The notes under the pieces were generated by a model, which saw nothing but the letters and a program-made list of their open reading frames with translations, was not told where the DNA came from and searched no databases. A stretch of DNA of 34,981 bases from positions 1 to 34,981 of the forward strand of contig DXZT01000059.1 in NCBI GenBank assembly GCA_019419545.1, given 5' to 3'. Position numbers and translations under genes: made by a program. This document shows positions 23,487 to 31,388 of this stretch, piece after piece (position 1 is the stretch's first letter; every line of letters starts with the position of its first letter). The stretch is from Collinsella sp. (GTDB lineage Bacteria > Actinomycetota > Coriobacteriia > Coriobacteriales > Coriobacteriaceae).

Positions 23487-23849
23487 ATGCCCCAGGAAAT
23501 CAAGATTGACGGCATCGGCATTTCGCCCGATGTTCTGACCGCCATCGTCTCGCGCGCCGTCACGGATGTCGAGGGCATCGCCTCCGTGGGCGTCAAGGAC
23601 CTTGCCACCAACCTTGTCTCCATGATGCTTTCGTCCAAGGCCCCGGCTTCCGAGCCGGCGGTCGAGGCCGAGGTCATCGGCGACAAGCTCGCGCTTACCG
23701 TGCGCGTCGTGGTGTTCTTTGGCTATCCGTTCAAGAAACTCGCCGAGGCCGTTCGCGCCGCCGTGGTTGCTGCCATCGACGCCCAGGTGGGCGTCGAGGT
23801 CGAGCGCGTTGACGTTTGCATCGACGGCCTCGTTTTCCCCAAGGAGTAA
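23487..23849 (+). CDS. Asp23/Gls24 family envelope stress protein
   Basis: A 120-residue alkaline-shock-type protein of the YqhY branch. The N-terminal half carries ISPDVLTAIVSRAVTDVEGIASV, the family signature; the rest has the alternating strand pattern ending in VERVDVCIDGLVF. Its position just before nusB is the same as yqhY in Bacillus, where it is linked to acetyl-CoA carboxylase control. No membrane anchor is present. AGGAGG lies four bases before the ATG. The biochemical function of the family is unsettled. Confidence 0.88.
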   Translation: MPQEIKIDGIGISPDVLTAIVSRAVTDVEGIASVGVKDLATNLVSMMLSSKAPASEPAVEAEVIGDKLALTVRVVVFFGYPFKKLAEAVRAAVVAAIDAQVGVEVERVDVCIDGLVFPKE

Positions 23850-23852
23850 CCT

Positions 23853-24437
23853 TTGAGCCTTAAGGTTTATCGCGGGCGTACGCTTGCCCGCAGTCAGGCG
23901 CTGCAGCTGCTGTTCCAGGCTGAGGCCACGGACAGCCCGCTCGAGCGCGTCCTCGAGGGCGATTTCCTGATCTCGAAGGGTCCCCTCGACCCCTACGCGC
24001 TGGAGCTGTGCCGCGGTGCCTACGAGCACATCGACCGCATCGACTGTGCCCTGCGCTCCGTCGCCAAGAACTGGGATCTTATGCGCATGCCCGGCGCCGA
24101 CCGCAATCTGCTGCGTATCGCCGTCTACGAGATGCGCTTCCTCACCGACGAGGAGGTCTCGGACGCCATCGTGATCAACGAGGCCGTCGAGCTTGCCAAG
24201 GCCTATGGCACCGACCAGTCCGCGTCGTTTGTCAACGGCGTGCTGGGCAAGATCGCTCGAAGCGAGGAGCTGCCGGGCGAGGACCTGTATCAGGAGCTGC
24301 TGGCCGAGGACCGTGCCCGCGAGGAGGCCCAGGCCGCCGAGGCTGCCGCCAAGGTTGCCGCCGCTCAGGCTGCGGCCGGCGTTCTCGATGAGGACGCTGA
24401 GGTCGCCGAGGCCGAGACCGGCACTGTCGAGGAGTAG
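23853..24437 (+). CDS. nusB: Transcription antitermination factor NusB, with C-terminal extension
   Basis: Binds boxA RNA with NusE to keep RNA polymerase processive on rRNA operons. The all-helical NusB domain covers residues 8-145: RTLARSQALQLLFQAE, ADRNLLRIAVYEMRF, VINEAVELAKAYG and ASFVNGVLGKIA. A 45-residue tail of Ala and Glu (AEAAAKVAAAQAAAG) extends beyond the usual end. The start is TTG at 23853, six bases after AAGGAG, which overlaps the end of the asp23 gene; no in-frame ATG exists nearby. Part of the efp chain. Confidence 0.92.
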   Translation: MSLKVYRGRTLARSQALQLLFQAEATDSPLERVLEGDFLISKGPLDPYALELCRGAYEHIDRIDCALRSVAKNWDLMRMPGADRNLLRIAVYEMRFLTDEEVSDAIVINEAVELAKAYGTDQSASFVNGVLGKIARSEELPGEDLYQELLAEDRAREEAQAAEAAAKVAAAQAAAGVLDEDAEVAEAETGTVEE

Positions 24438-24439
24438 CC

Positions 24440-24706
24440 ATGCCAGAGGGTTCCGTCCGCAACTTCGACGAGATTTCGGACCGCCTGGATCAGATCATCG
24501 CTACCGTTCGCTCCAAGGATACGTCCTTGGAGCGTTCGCTCGATCTGTTTGACGAGGCGATCGAGCTGGGCTCCCGTGCGGTCGACATGGTCGACAAGTT
24601 TGAGCTGACGCCTCGCGAGGCCGATAAGCTCGAGCAGGAATACGATGAGGATGCGGCAAACGAATCCCAGGATAGTCAGGCCGCGTCTCTGGATACGAAT
24701 GGTTGA
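24440..24706 (+). CDS. xseB: Exodeoxyribonuclease VII small subunit
   Basis: An 88-residue helical protein matching XseB: FDEISDRLDQIIATVRS, then SLERSLDLFDEAIELG and a short acidic tail. XseB wraps the large subunit XseA to form the single-strand-specific nuclease. The gene for XseA usually lies immediately upstream; here nusB does, with two bases between. XseA must come from elsewhere, or the subunit is an orphan. GAGGAG overlaps the nusB end. The stop overlaps the tlyA start (TGATG). Confidence 0.88.
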   Translation: MPEGSVRNFDEISDRLDQIIATVRSKDTSLERSLDLFDEAIELGSRAVDMVDKFELTPREADKLEQEYDEDAANESQDSQAASLDTNG

Positions 24707-25518
24707 TGGCATTCATGAAACGTGTGCGTCTCGATGACGAACTGATTTCACAGGGCATCTGCGCCGATCGCGCGGATGCCCTTCGCACTCTTATGGCCGG
24801 CTTGGTCTCGAGTGGCGGTGAGCGCTTGACTTCGCCGGGCCTTAAGGTGATCCCGGGGCTGCCGCTGCATGTGAAGGGGCGCATTCCCTATGTTGGCCGC
24901 GGCGGTCTTAAGCTCGAAGGCGCGCTTGATGCGTTTGGCATCAATCCGACGGGCCTTGCCTGTCTGGATGTGGGCTGCTCTACCGGCGGCTTTACCGATT
25001 GTCTGCTCAAGCGCGGAGCTGCGACCGTTGTCTCGGTGGACGTGGGTCGCGCCCAGTTCGATTGGTCGTTGCGCCAGGACGATCGCGTGACGCTGCATGA
25101 GCGCACAAACGTGACGCAGCTGCCTGAGCTTGGCTATGCCGGCACTATCGACCTGGCTGTGTGTGATGTCTCGTTTACCAGCATCGCGAACATTATCGAT
25201 GCGGTACTGGCGTGCCTGGCGCCTACGGGTGCATTCTGCACGCTCGTAAAGCCGCAGTTTGAGGCTCCGGCGGCGCTGGTGGGCGAGGGCGGCATTGTGA
25301 CCGATTCCGCCGTGCGCCGCGATACACTCGTGGCGGCGGTTGAACTCTTTGCTGCCAAGGGCCTGTTCCCGGTCGATGTGTGCGTGTCGCCCATTCATGG
25401 TGCCAAGGGCAACGTTGAGTTTTTCCTGTACGGCACGAGATTTGACCCCGGCGATCGCTCGCAAGACGAGCTGCAATCCCAGGTATCGGTTATGAGCGAG
25501 AAAGCTGCAACGCTATGA
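24706..25518 (+). CDS. tlyA: TlyA family rRNA 2'-O-methyltransferase / hemolysin-like
   Basis: A 270-residue protein with an N-terminal S4 RNA-binding domain (about 5-60) and an FtsJ-like Rossmann methyltransferase. SAM-binding is in LDVGCSTGGFTDCLL (87-101). The catalytic K-D-K-E set is Lys69, Asp154, Lys182 and Glu238. Characterised TlyA proteins methylate 16S and/or 23S rRNA and affect capreomycin sensitivity; a hemolysin role is also reported. Starts are possible at 24703 (TTG), 24706 and 24715; I chose 24706, which overlaps the xseB stop. Its stop overlaps nadK. Short TlyA types modify only 23S, longer ones both; which applies here is unclear. Confidence 0.9.
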   Translation: MAFMKRVRLDDELISQGICADRADALRTLMAGLVSSGGERLTSPGLKVIPGLPLHVKGRIPYVGRGGLKLEGALDAFGINPTGLACLDVGCSTGGFTDCLLKRGAATVVSVDVGRAQFDWSLRQDDRVTLHERTNVTQLPELGYAGTIDLAVCDVSFTSIANIIDAVLACLAPTGAFCTLVKPQFEAPAALVGEGGIVTDSAVRRDTLVAAVELFAAKGLFPVDVCVSPIHGAKGNVEFFLYGTRFDPGDRSQDELQSQVSVMSEKAATL

Positions 25519-26375
25519 AGGTCTTTCTGGTTCCCAATTACTACAAGCAAGAGGCGGTCGAGAGCGGCCTGATGCTCGAGCTTTGGCTGACGCGCCAGGG
25601 CTATGAGGTCGCATGGGCTGCCGACCAGCGATCGAAGATTCAAAGCACGCCTGATATTGACGGCTCCGATCTGGTCATTACGCTCGGCGGCGACGGCACG
25701 TTGCTGCGCGCTGCCCGCATCCTCAACCATCGTGAGATTCCTATCCTCGGTCTTTCCTATGGTCACCTGGGTTTTTTAACTGCTGCGAGTCCCGAGGAGC
25801 GCGACATTCTGCAGGTCGTGAGCGACGCCCTGTCCGGCGAGCTGCATGTGAGCCGTCGCGCTACCATCGCCGCGGATATCGTGTCCGTGCGCGAAGATGG
25901 TACGAAGGATGTTGTGCGCACCTTCGCCCTCAACGACATGGCGCTTACGCGCGGCCCCCTGTCCGATATGGTCGAGTTTGACATCACGGTGTCCGGTCAC
26001 CATATCGACCGCCTACGCGGTGACGGTGTCGTCGTTTCGACGGCGACTGGTTCTACGGGTTACGCGCTCAGCGCCGGTGGCCCCATCGTGAGCCCTGACT
26101 ATACGGGCATGGTCTGCGTACCCATTGCGCCGCACACCATTCAAGCTCGCGCTTTCTTGACTTCGCCGAGCGATGTCGTCGAAATCTTTATGTCTGATGA
26201 CCGTCCGAGCGTTCCGGCGATCGCTATCGATGGACAGTTTATTACCTGCGACGGCACGGTCGAGAGCGTGGCCGTGCGCCGAGGCCCCGGCGATGTGCTG
26301 CTGCTCGACTACGGCCCCGAGAGTTTTTACAACTCGGTGAGCCGCGTATTCTACGGAGTCCGCCATGATCGATGA
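25515..26375 (+). CDS. nadK: NAD kinase
   Basis: Phosphorylates NAD to NADP. Of the 286 residues, GGDGT (58-62, catalytic Asp60) begins the family signature. The second signature reads FALNDMALTRG, with Asn-Asp where many have Asn-Glu. The third is VVSTATGSTGYALSAGGP. The protein overlaps tlyA by four bases (ATGA) and recN by eleven. This tlyA-nadK-recN order is found in many Gram-positive bacteria, and no ArgR/AhrC gene intervenes here as it does in Bacillus. Confidence 0.95.
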   Translation: MKVFLVPNYYKQEAVESGLMLELWLTRQGYEVAWAADQRSKIQSTPDIDGSDLVITLGGDGTLLRAARILNHREIPILGLSYGHLGFLTAASPEERDILQVVSDALSGELHVSRRATIAADIVSVREDGTKDVVRTFALNDMALTRGPLSDMVEFDITVSGHHIDRLRGDGVVVSTATGSTGYALSAGGPIVSPDYTGMVCVPIAPHTIQARAFLTSPSDVVEIFMSDDRPSVPAIAIDGQFITCDGTVESVAVRRGPGDVLLLDYGPESFYNSVSRVFYGVRHDR

Positions 26376-27993
26376 GATGCAGGTTTCTAACATTGCACTC
26401 ATTCGCGAGGCGACGCTGGTGCCGAGTGCCGGCCTGACTGTCCTGACCGGCGAGACCGGCGCCGGCAAGACCGCGCTGCTCTCGGCCCTCAAGCTTATTT
26501 TGGGTGAGCGCGCGGATTCGTCGACGGTGCGCGAGGGCGAGGCGCTGGCGAGCGTCGAGGCGCGCCTGTTTGACGGCCCGCACGACACGGAAGGCTTCAC
26601 GGTCCAGCGCAGCCTTTCCGCCGAGGGCCGCAGCCGCGTCAAGATTGACGGCCGCATCGCCAGCGTGCGCGAGCTTTCGGAGCGCGTCGGCGTGATGATG
26701 GATCTGTGCGGCCAGCACGAGCACCAGCGCTTACTCGATCCGGCGCATCACGTTGCGATGGTCGATGCGTGGGCGGGACGCTCTGCGCTCGAGGCGCTGG
26801 ATGCGTACCGCGCCTGCTTTAAGGCTTCGCGGGCTGCCGCCAAGGAGGTTCGACGTGTCGAAGAGGCCTCGCGTGCGCAGGGGAGCCGCGTCGAGGAGGC
26901 GCGCTTTGCCCTCGAGCGCATCGGCGAGGTCGACCCCAAGCCGGGTGAGTATGAGGAACTCGAGAAGCTGCTGCCGCGCTCCGAACATGCCGAGGTACTG
27001 GTTGCCACGGCTAACGATGCCCATGCATCGCTTGCCGCCGAAGGGGGAGCGCTCGATGCCGTGAACAGCGCCGTGGCAGAGCTTTCCCGAATGGCTACCG
27101 TCGATCGCAAACTCGGCGACATTGCCGATGCACTATCGGATGCCTGTATCTCCCTTGAGGATTGCGCGAACGAGCTTCGTGCCTATCGCGATGGCATCGC
27201 CTTCGACCCGCGCGAGCTCGCTCGCATGCGTGAGCGGTATTCCGACCTCAAGGGTCTGTTGCGTCAGTGGGGTCCCACTATGGACGATGTTTTTGCCATG
27301 CGCGATCGCTCGCAAGAGCTGTTGTCGCTGGTAGACGATGGTGATGAGCAGATCAAGAAGGCGCGTGAAGCGCTTGGCGCAGCAGAGCATGAACTGTTCG
27401 CCGCCGCCAAGGCGCTTAAGCGTGCACGCAATACGGCGGCTCCGCGCTTCTGCCACGAGGTGGGCCGCCAGATGGCTCGCCTGGAGATGGGCAGCGCCGA
27501 GCTCGTCTGGGAGTCGCGTGATCTTCCCCGTGCTGAGTGGACGCCCGTTGGTCCTTCGAGCTACGAGCTGCTATACCGCAGCGGTGCCGGTTTGACGCCG
27601 CGCCCCCTGCGTCGAATTGCGTCGGGCGGCGAGCTCAGCCGCGTCATGCTGGCAAGTAAGGTTGTCCTCGGTAACGCGGACGGTGTCGATACGCTGGTGT
27701 TTGACGAGGTCGATGCTGGTGTCGGTGGCTCCACGGCGCGTGCGCTCGCGGGCGTGCTGGCAGATCTCGCCGCTACGCATCAGGTGATTGTCGTAACCCA
27801 CTTGGCGCAGGTCGCCGTCATGGCTGACAAGCATTATGTCGTCAGCAAGGAACCGGGCGATGTTCCCCAGACGCATTTGGGCGAGGTAACCGGCGAAGCG
27901 CGTACTGCCGAGATCGCCCGCATGTTGAGCGGCGATCAGTCCGAGGCAAGCTTGGCCCACGCAAAGCAGATGCTCGAAGAAGCTCGAGGTTAG
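26365..27993 (+). CDS. recN: DNA repair protein RecN
   Basis: An SMC-like ATPase that acts early at double-strand breaks. The head domain has Walker A GETGAGKT (29-36) and Q-loop region DLCGQHEHQRLLD. A coiled coil fills the middle (about 150-375). The C-terminal head carries the signature RIASGGELSRVMLASK and Walker B TLVFDEVDAGVGG (about 443-455). At 542 residues it is complete, slightly shorter in the coil than E. coli RecN. The start lies within the nadK end. I see no LexA-like dyad directly upstream, so damage control, if any, would come from an internal or operon promoter. Confidence 0.95.
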   Translation: MIDEMQVSNIALIREATLVPSAGLTVLTGETGAGKTALLSALKLILGERADSSTVREGEALASVEARLFDGPHDTEGFTVQRSLSAEGRSRVKIDGRIASVRELSERVGVMMDLCGQHEHQRLLDPAHHVAMVDAWAGRSALEALDAYRACFKASRAAAKEVRRVEEASRAQGSRVEEARFALERIGEVDPKPGEYEELEKLLPRSEHAEVLVATANDAHASLAAEGGALDAVNSAVAELSRMATVDRKLGDIADALSDACISLEDCANELRAYRDGIAFDPRELARMRERYSDLKGLLRQWGPTMDDVFAMRDRSQELLSLVDDGDEQIKKAREALGAAEHELFAAAKALKRARNTAAPRFCHEVGRQMARLEMGSAELVWESRDLPRAEWTPVGPSSYELLYRSGAGLTPRPLRRIASGGELSRVMLASKVVLGNADGVDTLVFDEVDAGVGGSTARALAGVLADLAATHQVIVVTHLAQVAVMADKHYVVSKEPGDVPQTHLGEVTGEARTAEIARMLSGDQSEASLAHAKQMLEEARG

Positions 27994-28011
27994 GTCGTAT
28001 CAGCGGTGTTG

Positions 28012-28044
28012 GTGGGACAAAATAGACTGAAATTTTTGTCCCAC
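28012..28044. terminator. Hairpin between convergent recN and rpiR
   Basis: GTGGGACAAAA (28012-28022) and TTTTGTCCCAC (28034-28044) form a perfect 11-base stem around an 11-base loop. It sits between two converging genes, nine bases from the rpiR stop. No T tract follows on either strand, so termination would rest on the stem alone. Confidence 0.55.
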
Positions 28045-28052
28045 TACGCGTT

Positions 28053-28910
28053 TTACTCCACAACCTTATCCGGCTGGATGAGCTCCTCGTAGTAGCTGAT
28101 ATGTTCGCGAGCGTCTTCAATCTCGGGCAGCAGGAAGTTGTAGATGACTTCGATGATCATCGTGGCACTGATCTTAGAGAACGCAAAGTCGCCTGTCGTC
28201 AGCAGCGCTTCGTGGTTGACGGTATTAAAAGTGTAGTCTGCCAGACGCGCGAGCGGGGATTTGCTGTCGCTGCTGATGACGACTACGGTTGCGCCGCAGT
28301 TGCGAGCCGCTTTTGCCATGCGATTCAGTCGGCGCGATTTGCCGGAGTTTGAGATTAGCACGATGACGTCACCCGGGCGCAACGTGAGCGCAAAGCCGAT
28401 TGATGTCTCGCTAATGGTGCTCGCCATGCAGCGCAGGCCCAGCTGCGAAAACTTAAACGTCGCATCGAGCGCGACCGCGTTCGTATTGCCCACAGCTGCA
28501 AACTCAATAACCCCTGCATGCTTAAGGGCATGCACAACAGCCGCCAGCGTATCGTGGTCGATCCCGTCGATGGTCGCATTAAGCTCGCTCACCTTGGCAG
28601 CCAAGATATTCTTGAGACTCTGCTCCATATTGTCGAACGAGACCTCGTCAGTCAGGCCCTCGTTACGCTGGCTTTCCAAATCCCTCGCCAACGAAAACTG
28701 AAAGCTGCGGAAGCTACCAAAGCCAAGCTTGCGGCAGAAGCGCGAAACGGTCGCCTCGGACGTGGCGGCGGCGCGCGAGAGCTGAGCGGCCGTGAGGCGT
28801 GGCGCCTCGGACTGGTGCTCCAATATATAGTCGACAATGCGCTGCTCGGACTCGCTGTATCCCTGATGGGTGCTAATGAGGGAAAGTGCGCTCTTGCTAC
28901 TATCGGTCAT
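28053..28910 (-). CDS. RpiR/MurR-family transcriptional regulator
   Basis: A 285-residue regulator with an N-terminal helix-turn-helix (SRAAATSEATVSRFCRKLGF, about residues 48-67) and a C-terminal SIS domain that binds phosphosugars (ALTLRPGDVIVLISNSGKSRR and the following GATVVVISSD). It is divergent from the fructose-type PTS permease, so that operon is its most likely target, with a sugar phosphate as signal. I chose the ATG at 28908-28910 because AGGAG lies six bases upstream. A longer frame to 28958 begins at or above the predicted transcription start. Activator or repressor cannot be told. Confidence 0.88.
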   Translation of the reverse strand: MTDSSKSALSLISTHQGYSESEQRIVDYILEHQSEAPRLTAAQLSRAAATSEATVSRFCRKLGFGSFRSFQFSLARDLESQRNEGLTDEVSFDNMEQSLKNILAAKVSELNATIDGIDHDTLAAVVHALKHAGVIEFAAVGNTNAVALDATFKFSQLGLRCMASTISETSIGFALTLRPGDVIVLISNSGKSRRLNRMAKAARNCGATVVVISSDSKSPLARLADYTFNTVNHEALLTTGDFAFSKISATMIIEVIYNFLLPEIEDAREHISYYEELIQPDKVVE

Positions 28911-28958
28911 GGATGGCTCCTGGTTGGCATGAAAATCTAGCTTGATTTGCAATGCCAT

Positions 28959-28964
28959 AGTATA
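28959..28964 (-). promoter_or_regulatory. Candidate -10 of rpiR
   Basis: TATACT on the minus strand (AGTATA on +), placing the transcript start just before the ribosome site of the shorter rpiR frame. Confidence 0.45.
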
Positions 28965-29040
28965 CGGGCATTTTCAATTACAAGATACACCTTGCCGTTT
29001 CAAGTGTTGATGGTAAACTTTCACTTACCGTTTACGGTTA

Positions 29041-29055
29041 TGAAAGAACCTTTCA
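29041..29055. promoter_or_regulatory. Candidate operator in the rpiR-permease divergent region
   Basis: TGAAAGAACCTTTCA is a perfect dyad. Further TTTCAA/TTTCAC copies lie at 28972, 28998 and 29019, the last two spaced at about two and three helix turns from their neighbours. A second dyad, GTAAAC (29013-29018 region) with GTTTAC (29030-29035), overlaps. These are the best sites for the divergent RpiR protein. Confidence 0.45.
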
Positions 29056-29120
29056 CCGGAGATTTGCACCTTAGCTCTTCTCACGCGGACGGTAGGTTGG
29101 TATCTTTCAGTTGTGGAAAA

Positions 29121-29161
29121 ACGCGCATCGAAGCGCGTGTAGGGGAGCGCCCGCGGGCGCT
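29121..29161 (+). promoter_or_regulatory. Two hairpins in the permease leader
   Basis: ACGCGC/GCGCGT (29121-29126, 29133-29138) is followed by the perfect 16-base palindrome AGCGCCCGCGGGCGCT (29146-29161), nine bases before the ribosome site. There is no T tract. TTCTCA (29078) and TATCTT (29101), 17 apart, are a possible promoter just upstream. Confidence 0.4.
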
Positions 29162-29182
29162 GTACTCAAGAAGGAGGGACAC

Positions 29183-31192
29183 ATGGCTAAGTTTGACATC
29201 ATCGCCGCGACCGGTTGCCCGACCGGCATTGCGCACACCTTCATGGCGAAGGAGGCGCTGGAGAAGGCAGCTGCCGAGCGCGGTCTGACCATTAAGGTCG
29301 AGACTCATGGCCAGGTCGGTGTCGAGAACGAGCTCACCAAGAGTGAGATCGCTGGTGCCAAGGCCGTCGTCGTTGCAGCCGACAAGGATGTCCAGGCTGA
29401 GCGTTTCGCCGGCAAGCCCATGGTTTCCGTTGGTGTTTCCAAAGCCCTGTCCGTCGAGGCCGCCGGTAAGCTGATCGACCGCGCGCTCGCCGCCAAGGGT
29501 GACGACTCGGTTGCGGCTGCTGCCGATGTCGAGGATGAGGTCGAGGAGAAGGAGTCCATCGGCCACATCATCTACAAGCACCTCATGAACGGCGTCAGCC
29601 ACATGCTGGTCTTCGTCGTCGCTGGTGGTGTCCTGACCGCCGTCTCGTTCCTGTGGGGCATCACGTCCTTCGATTCGACGGCGTCTGACTACAACAGCTT
29701 TGCCGCTATGCTCAAGATCATCGGCGGCATCGCCATGAACCTCATGGTTCCCGTGCTTTCCGCCTACATCGCCGAGTCCATCGGCAAGCGCCCGGCGCTC
29801 GTCCCCGGTTTTGTTGCCGGTATGATCGCCATCCAGGGCCTGCCCGTTAACGCCGAGACCGGCATGATCGACGCCGGCGGCGCCGGCGTGGGCTTCGGCT
29901 TCCTGGGCGGCATCGTCGGCGGATTCCTCGCTGGCTATGTCATCTTGCTGCTCGAGAAGGTCTTCTCCAAGCTGCCCAAGAATCTGGACGGCCTCAAGGC
30001 TATCTTCCTGTACCCGCTGTTCTCGACTGCTATCGTCGGCCTGGTCATGCTCGGCATCTCCGGCCCCATGGCTGCCATCAACACCGCCATGATGGACTTC
30101 CTCAAGGGTCTGTCTGCCTCTGGCGCCATTGTTCTGGGCCTTGCCATCGGCTGCATGTGCGCCGTTGACATGGGCGGCCCGGTCAACAAGGCTGCTTACG
30201 TCACCGGTACCGCTATGCTCACCGAGGCCCTGGCCGCCGGTGTCGGCACCGACACCTACAACTTCGGCACCAACTTCATGGCTGCCGTCTCCGCAGCTTG
30301 CATCGTTCCGCCGCTGATCACCACCTTCGCCGTCGTTGTCGGCAAGAAGTACTTCAGCCAGGAGGATCACGACGCCGGTATCGTCAACCTCATCCTTGGT
30401 TGCACCCACATCACCGAGGGCGCCATTCCGTTCATGACCAAGAACATCTGGCCCGTCATGCCCATCATGATGCTCGGTTCCTCTATCGCCTCGATCCTGA
30501 CCATTATGTTCAACGTTCACGATCCGGCGCCTCATGGTGGCTTCCTGGTCCTGCCCGTTGTCGAGAATGGTCCGCTGTGGGTCCTCGCGATCCTCATCGG
30601 CGCTGTGGTCGGTGGCATCCTGTTCGTGGCCTTCAAGAAGTACGACTTCGAGAAGAACCAGAAGGCAGCTCCCGCCGCCGCTGCTCAGCCGGTCGAGGCC
30701 CCCAAGGCCGCTGCCGTCGAGGCCCCCAAGGCCGAGGCTGCCGACTTCGTGAAGGTCGAGAACGTCTTTGTCGCCGAGGACTTCGCTTCTCGTGACGAGG
30801 CTCTGAGCTTTGTCTCCAACCAGGCCGTCAAGGCCGGTGTCGCGAGCGACGCCGATGCCGTGATGAACGCCTTCCTGGCCCGCGAGGCCGAGGGTACCAC
30901 GGGCATGATGGAGGGCTTCGCCATTCCGCATGCCAAGTCCGATGCCATTACCGAGGCCGCCGTTGTCGTCGTCAAGGACGACTCCGGCGTCACCGGTTGG
31001 GACACCATGGACGGCGCTCCCGTCAACGTGGCTATCGCCCTGCTCATCCCCGGTGCCCAGGCTGGCACCACGCATCTCAAGATTCTGTCCAAGGTCGCCG
31101 AGGCGCTCATGGACGAGGACTTCCGTGCCACCGTCAAGGGTTCCACCAACGCCGCCGAGATCGCCAAGACGATCAACGCCCGCCTGGTCTAA
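29183..31192 (+). CDS. fruA: PTS fructose-type permease, fused IIB-IIC-IIA
   Basis: Imports and phosphorylates a sugar, most likely fructose to fructose-1-phosphate. Domain order in 669 residues: IIB (1-105, phosphorylated Cys12 in AATGCPTGIAHTF), a charged linker, the membrane IIC domain (about 125-490, eight or more helices, with GHIIYKHLMNGVSHML at its start), an Ala/Pro/Glu linker (about 494-520), then IIA with His583 in IPHAKSD. All phospho-sites are present. The B-C-A order differs from the A-B-C order of Bacillus FruA. ATG 29183 has AAGGAGGG upstream. It is divergent from rpiR and upstream of ptsH, ptsI and fruK, giving a full phosphorelay. Mannitol or other sugars cannot be excluded. 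Confidence 0.92.
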   Translation: MAKFDIIAATGCPTGIAHTFMAKEALEKAAAERGLTIKVETHGQVGVENELTKSEIAGAKAVVVAADKDVQAERFAGKPMVSVGVSKALSVEAAGKLIDRALAAKGDDSVAAAADVEDEVEEKESIGHIIYKHLMNGVSHMLVFVVAGGVLTAVSFLWGITSFDSTASDYNSFAAMLKIIGGIAMNLMVPVLSAYIAESIGKRPALVPGFVAGMIAIQGLPVNAETGMIDAGGAGVGFGFLGGIVGGFLAGYVILLLEKVFSKLPKNLDGLKAIFLYPLFSTAIVGLVMLGISGPMAAINTAMMDFLKGLSASGAIVLGLAIGCMCAVDMGGPVNKAAYVTGTAMLTEALAAGVGTDTYNFGTNFMAAVSAACIVPPLITTFAVVVGKKYFSQEDHDAGIVNLILGCTHITEGAIPFMTKNIWPVMPIMMLGSSIASILTIMFNVHDPAPHGGFLVLPVVENGPLWVLAILIGAVVGGILFVAFKKYDFEKNQKAAPAAAAQPVEAPKAAAVEAPKAEAADFVKVENVFVAEDFASRDEALSFVSNQAVKAGVASDADAVMNAFLAREAEGTTGMMEGFAIPHAKSDAITEAAVVVVKDDSGVTGWDTMDGAPVNVAIALLIPGAQAGTTHLKILSKVAEALMDEDFRATVKGSTNAAEIAKTINARLV

Positions 31193-31226
31193 TCCCACGG
31201 TACGCGAATACCATCGCCCCCTGTAT

Positions 31227-31263
31227 AAAAGGCGGAGTCCCTCTACAGGGCCTTCGCCTTTTT
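31227..31263 (+). terminator. Terminator after the permease
   Basis: AAAGGCG (31228-31234) pairs with CGCCTTT (31255-31261), with an inner CCCT/AGGG pair, then TTTTT. Confidence 0.75.
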
Positions 31264-31274
31264 CTATCCCTCCC

Positions 31275-31347
31275 ATAAGTTGCGGTGAAATAGGGACTGT
31301 TTAAACGATTCAACCCCAAATTTAGTCCCTATTTCACCGCAACTTAT
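31275..31347. repeat. Perfect 24-base inverted repeat (intergenic palindrome)
   Basis: Arms 31275-31298 and 31324-31347 are exact reverse complements with a 25-base loop that contains GTTTAAAC. The arms hold TGCGGTGAAATAGGGACT. It follows directly after the permease terminator. The design (long perfect stem, GGGAC next to the loop) recalls the hairpins at 583 and 8223. Confidence 0.8.
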
Positions 31348-31388
31348 AAAAGGTCATAGAGGGGGCTACCTATCGAGTCTTTGTCGCG

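Noticed and set aside
29081..31276. 731-codon open frame antisense to the PTS permease
   Set aside because: Low-complexity Gly/Asp/His/Val composition and overlap with all three verified PTS domains; a codon-bias artefact.
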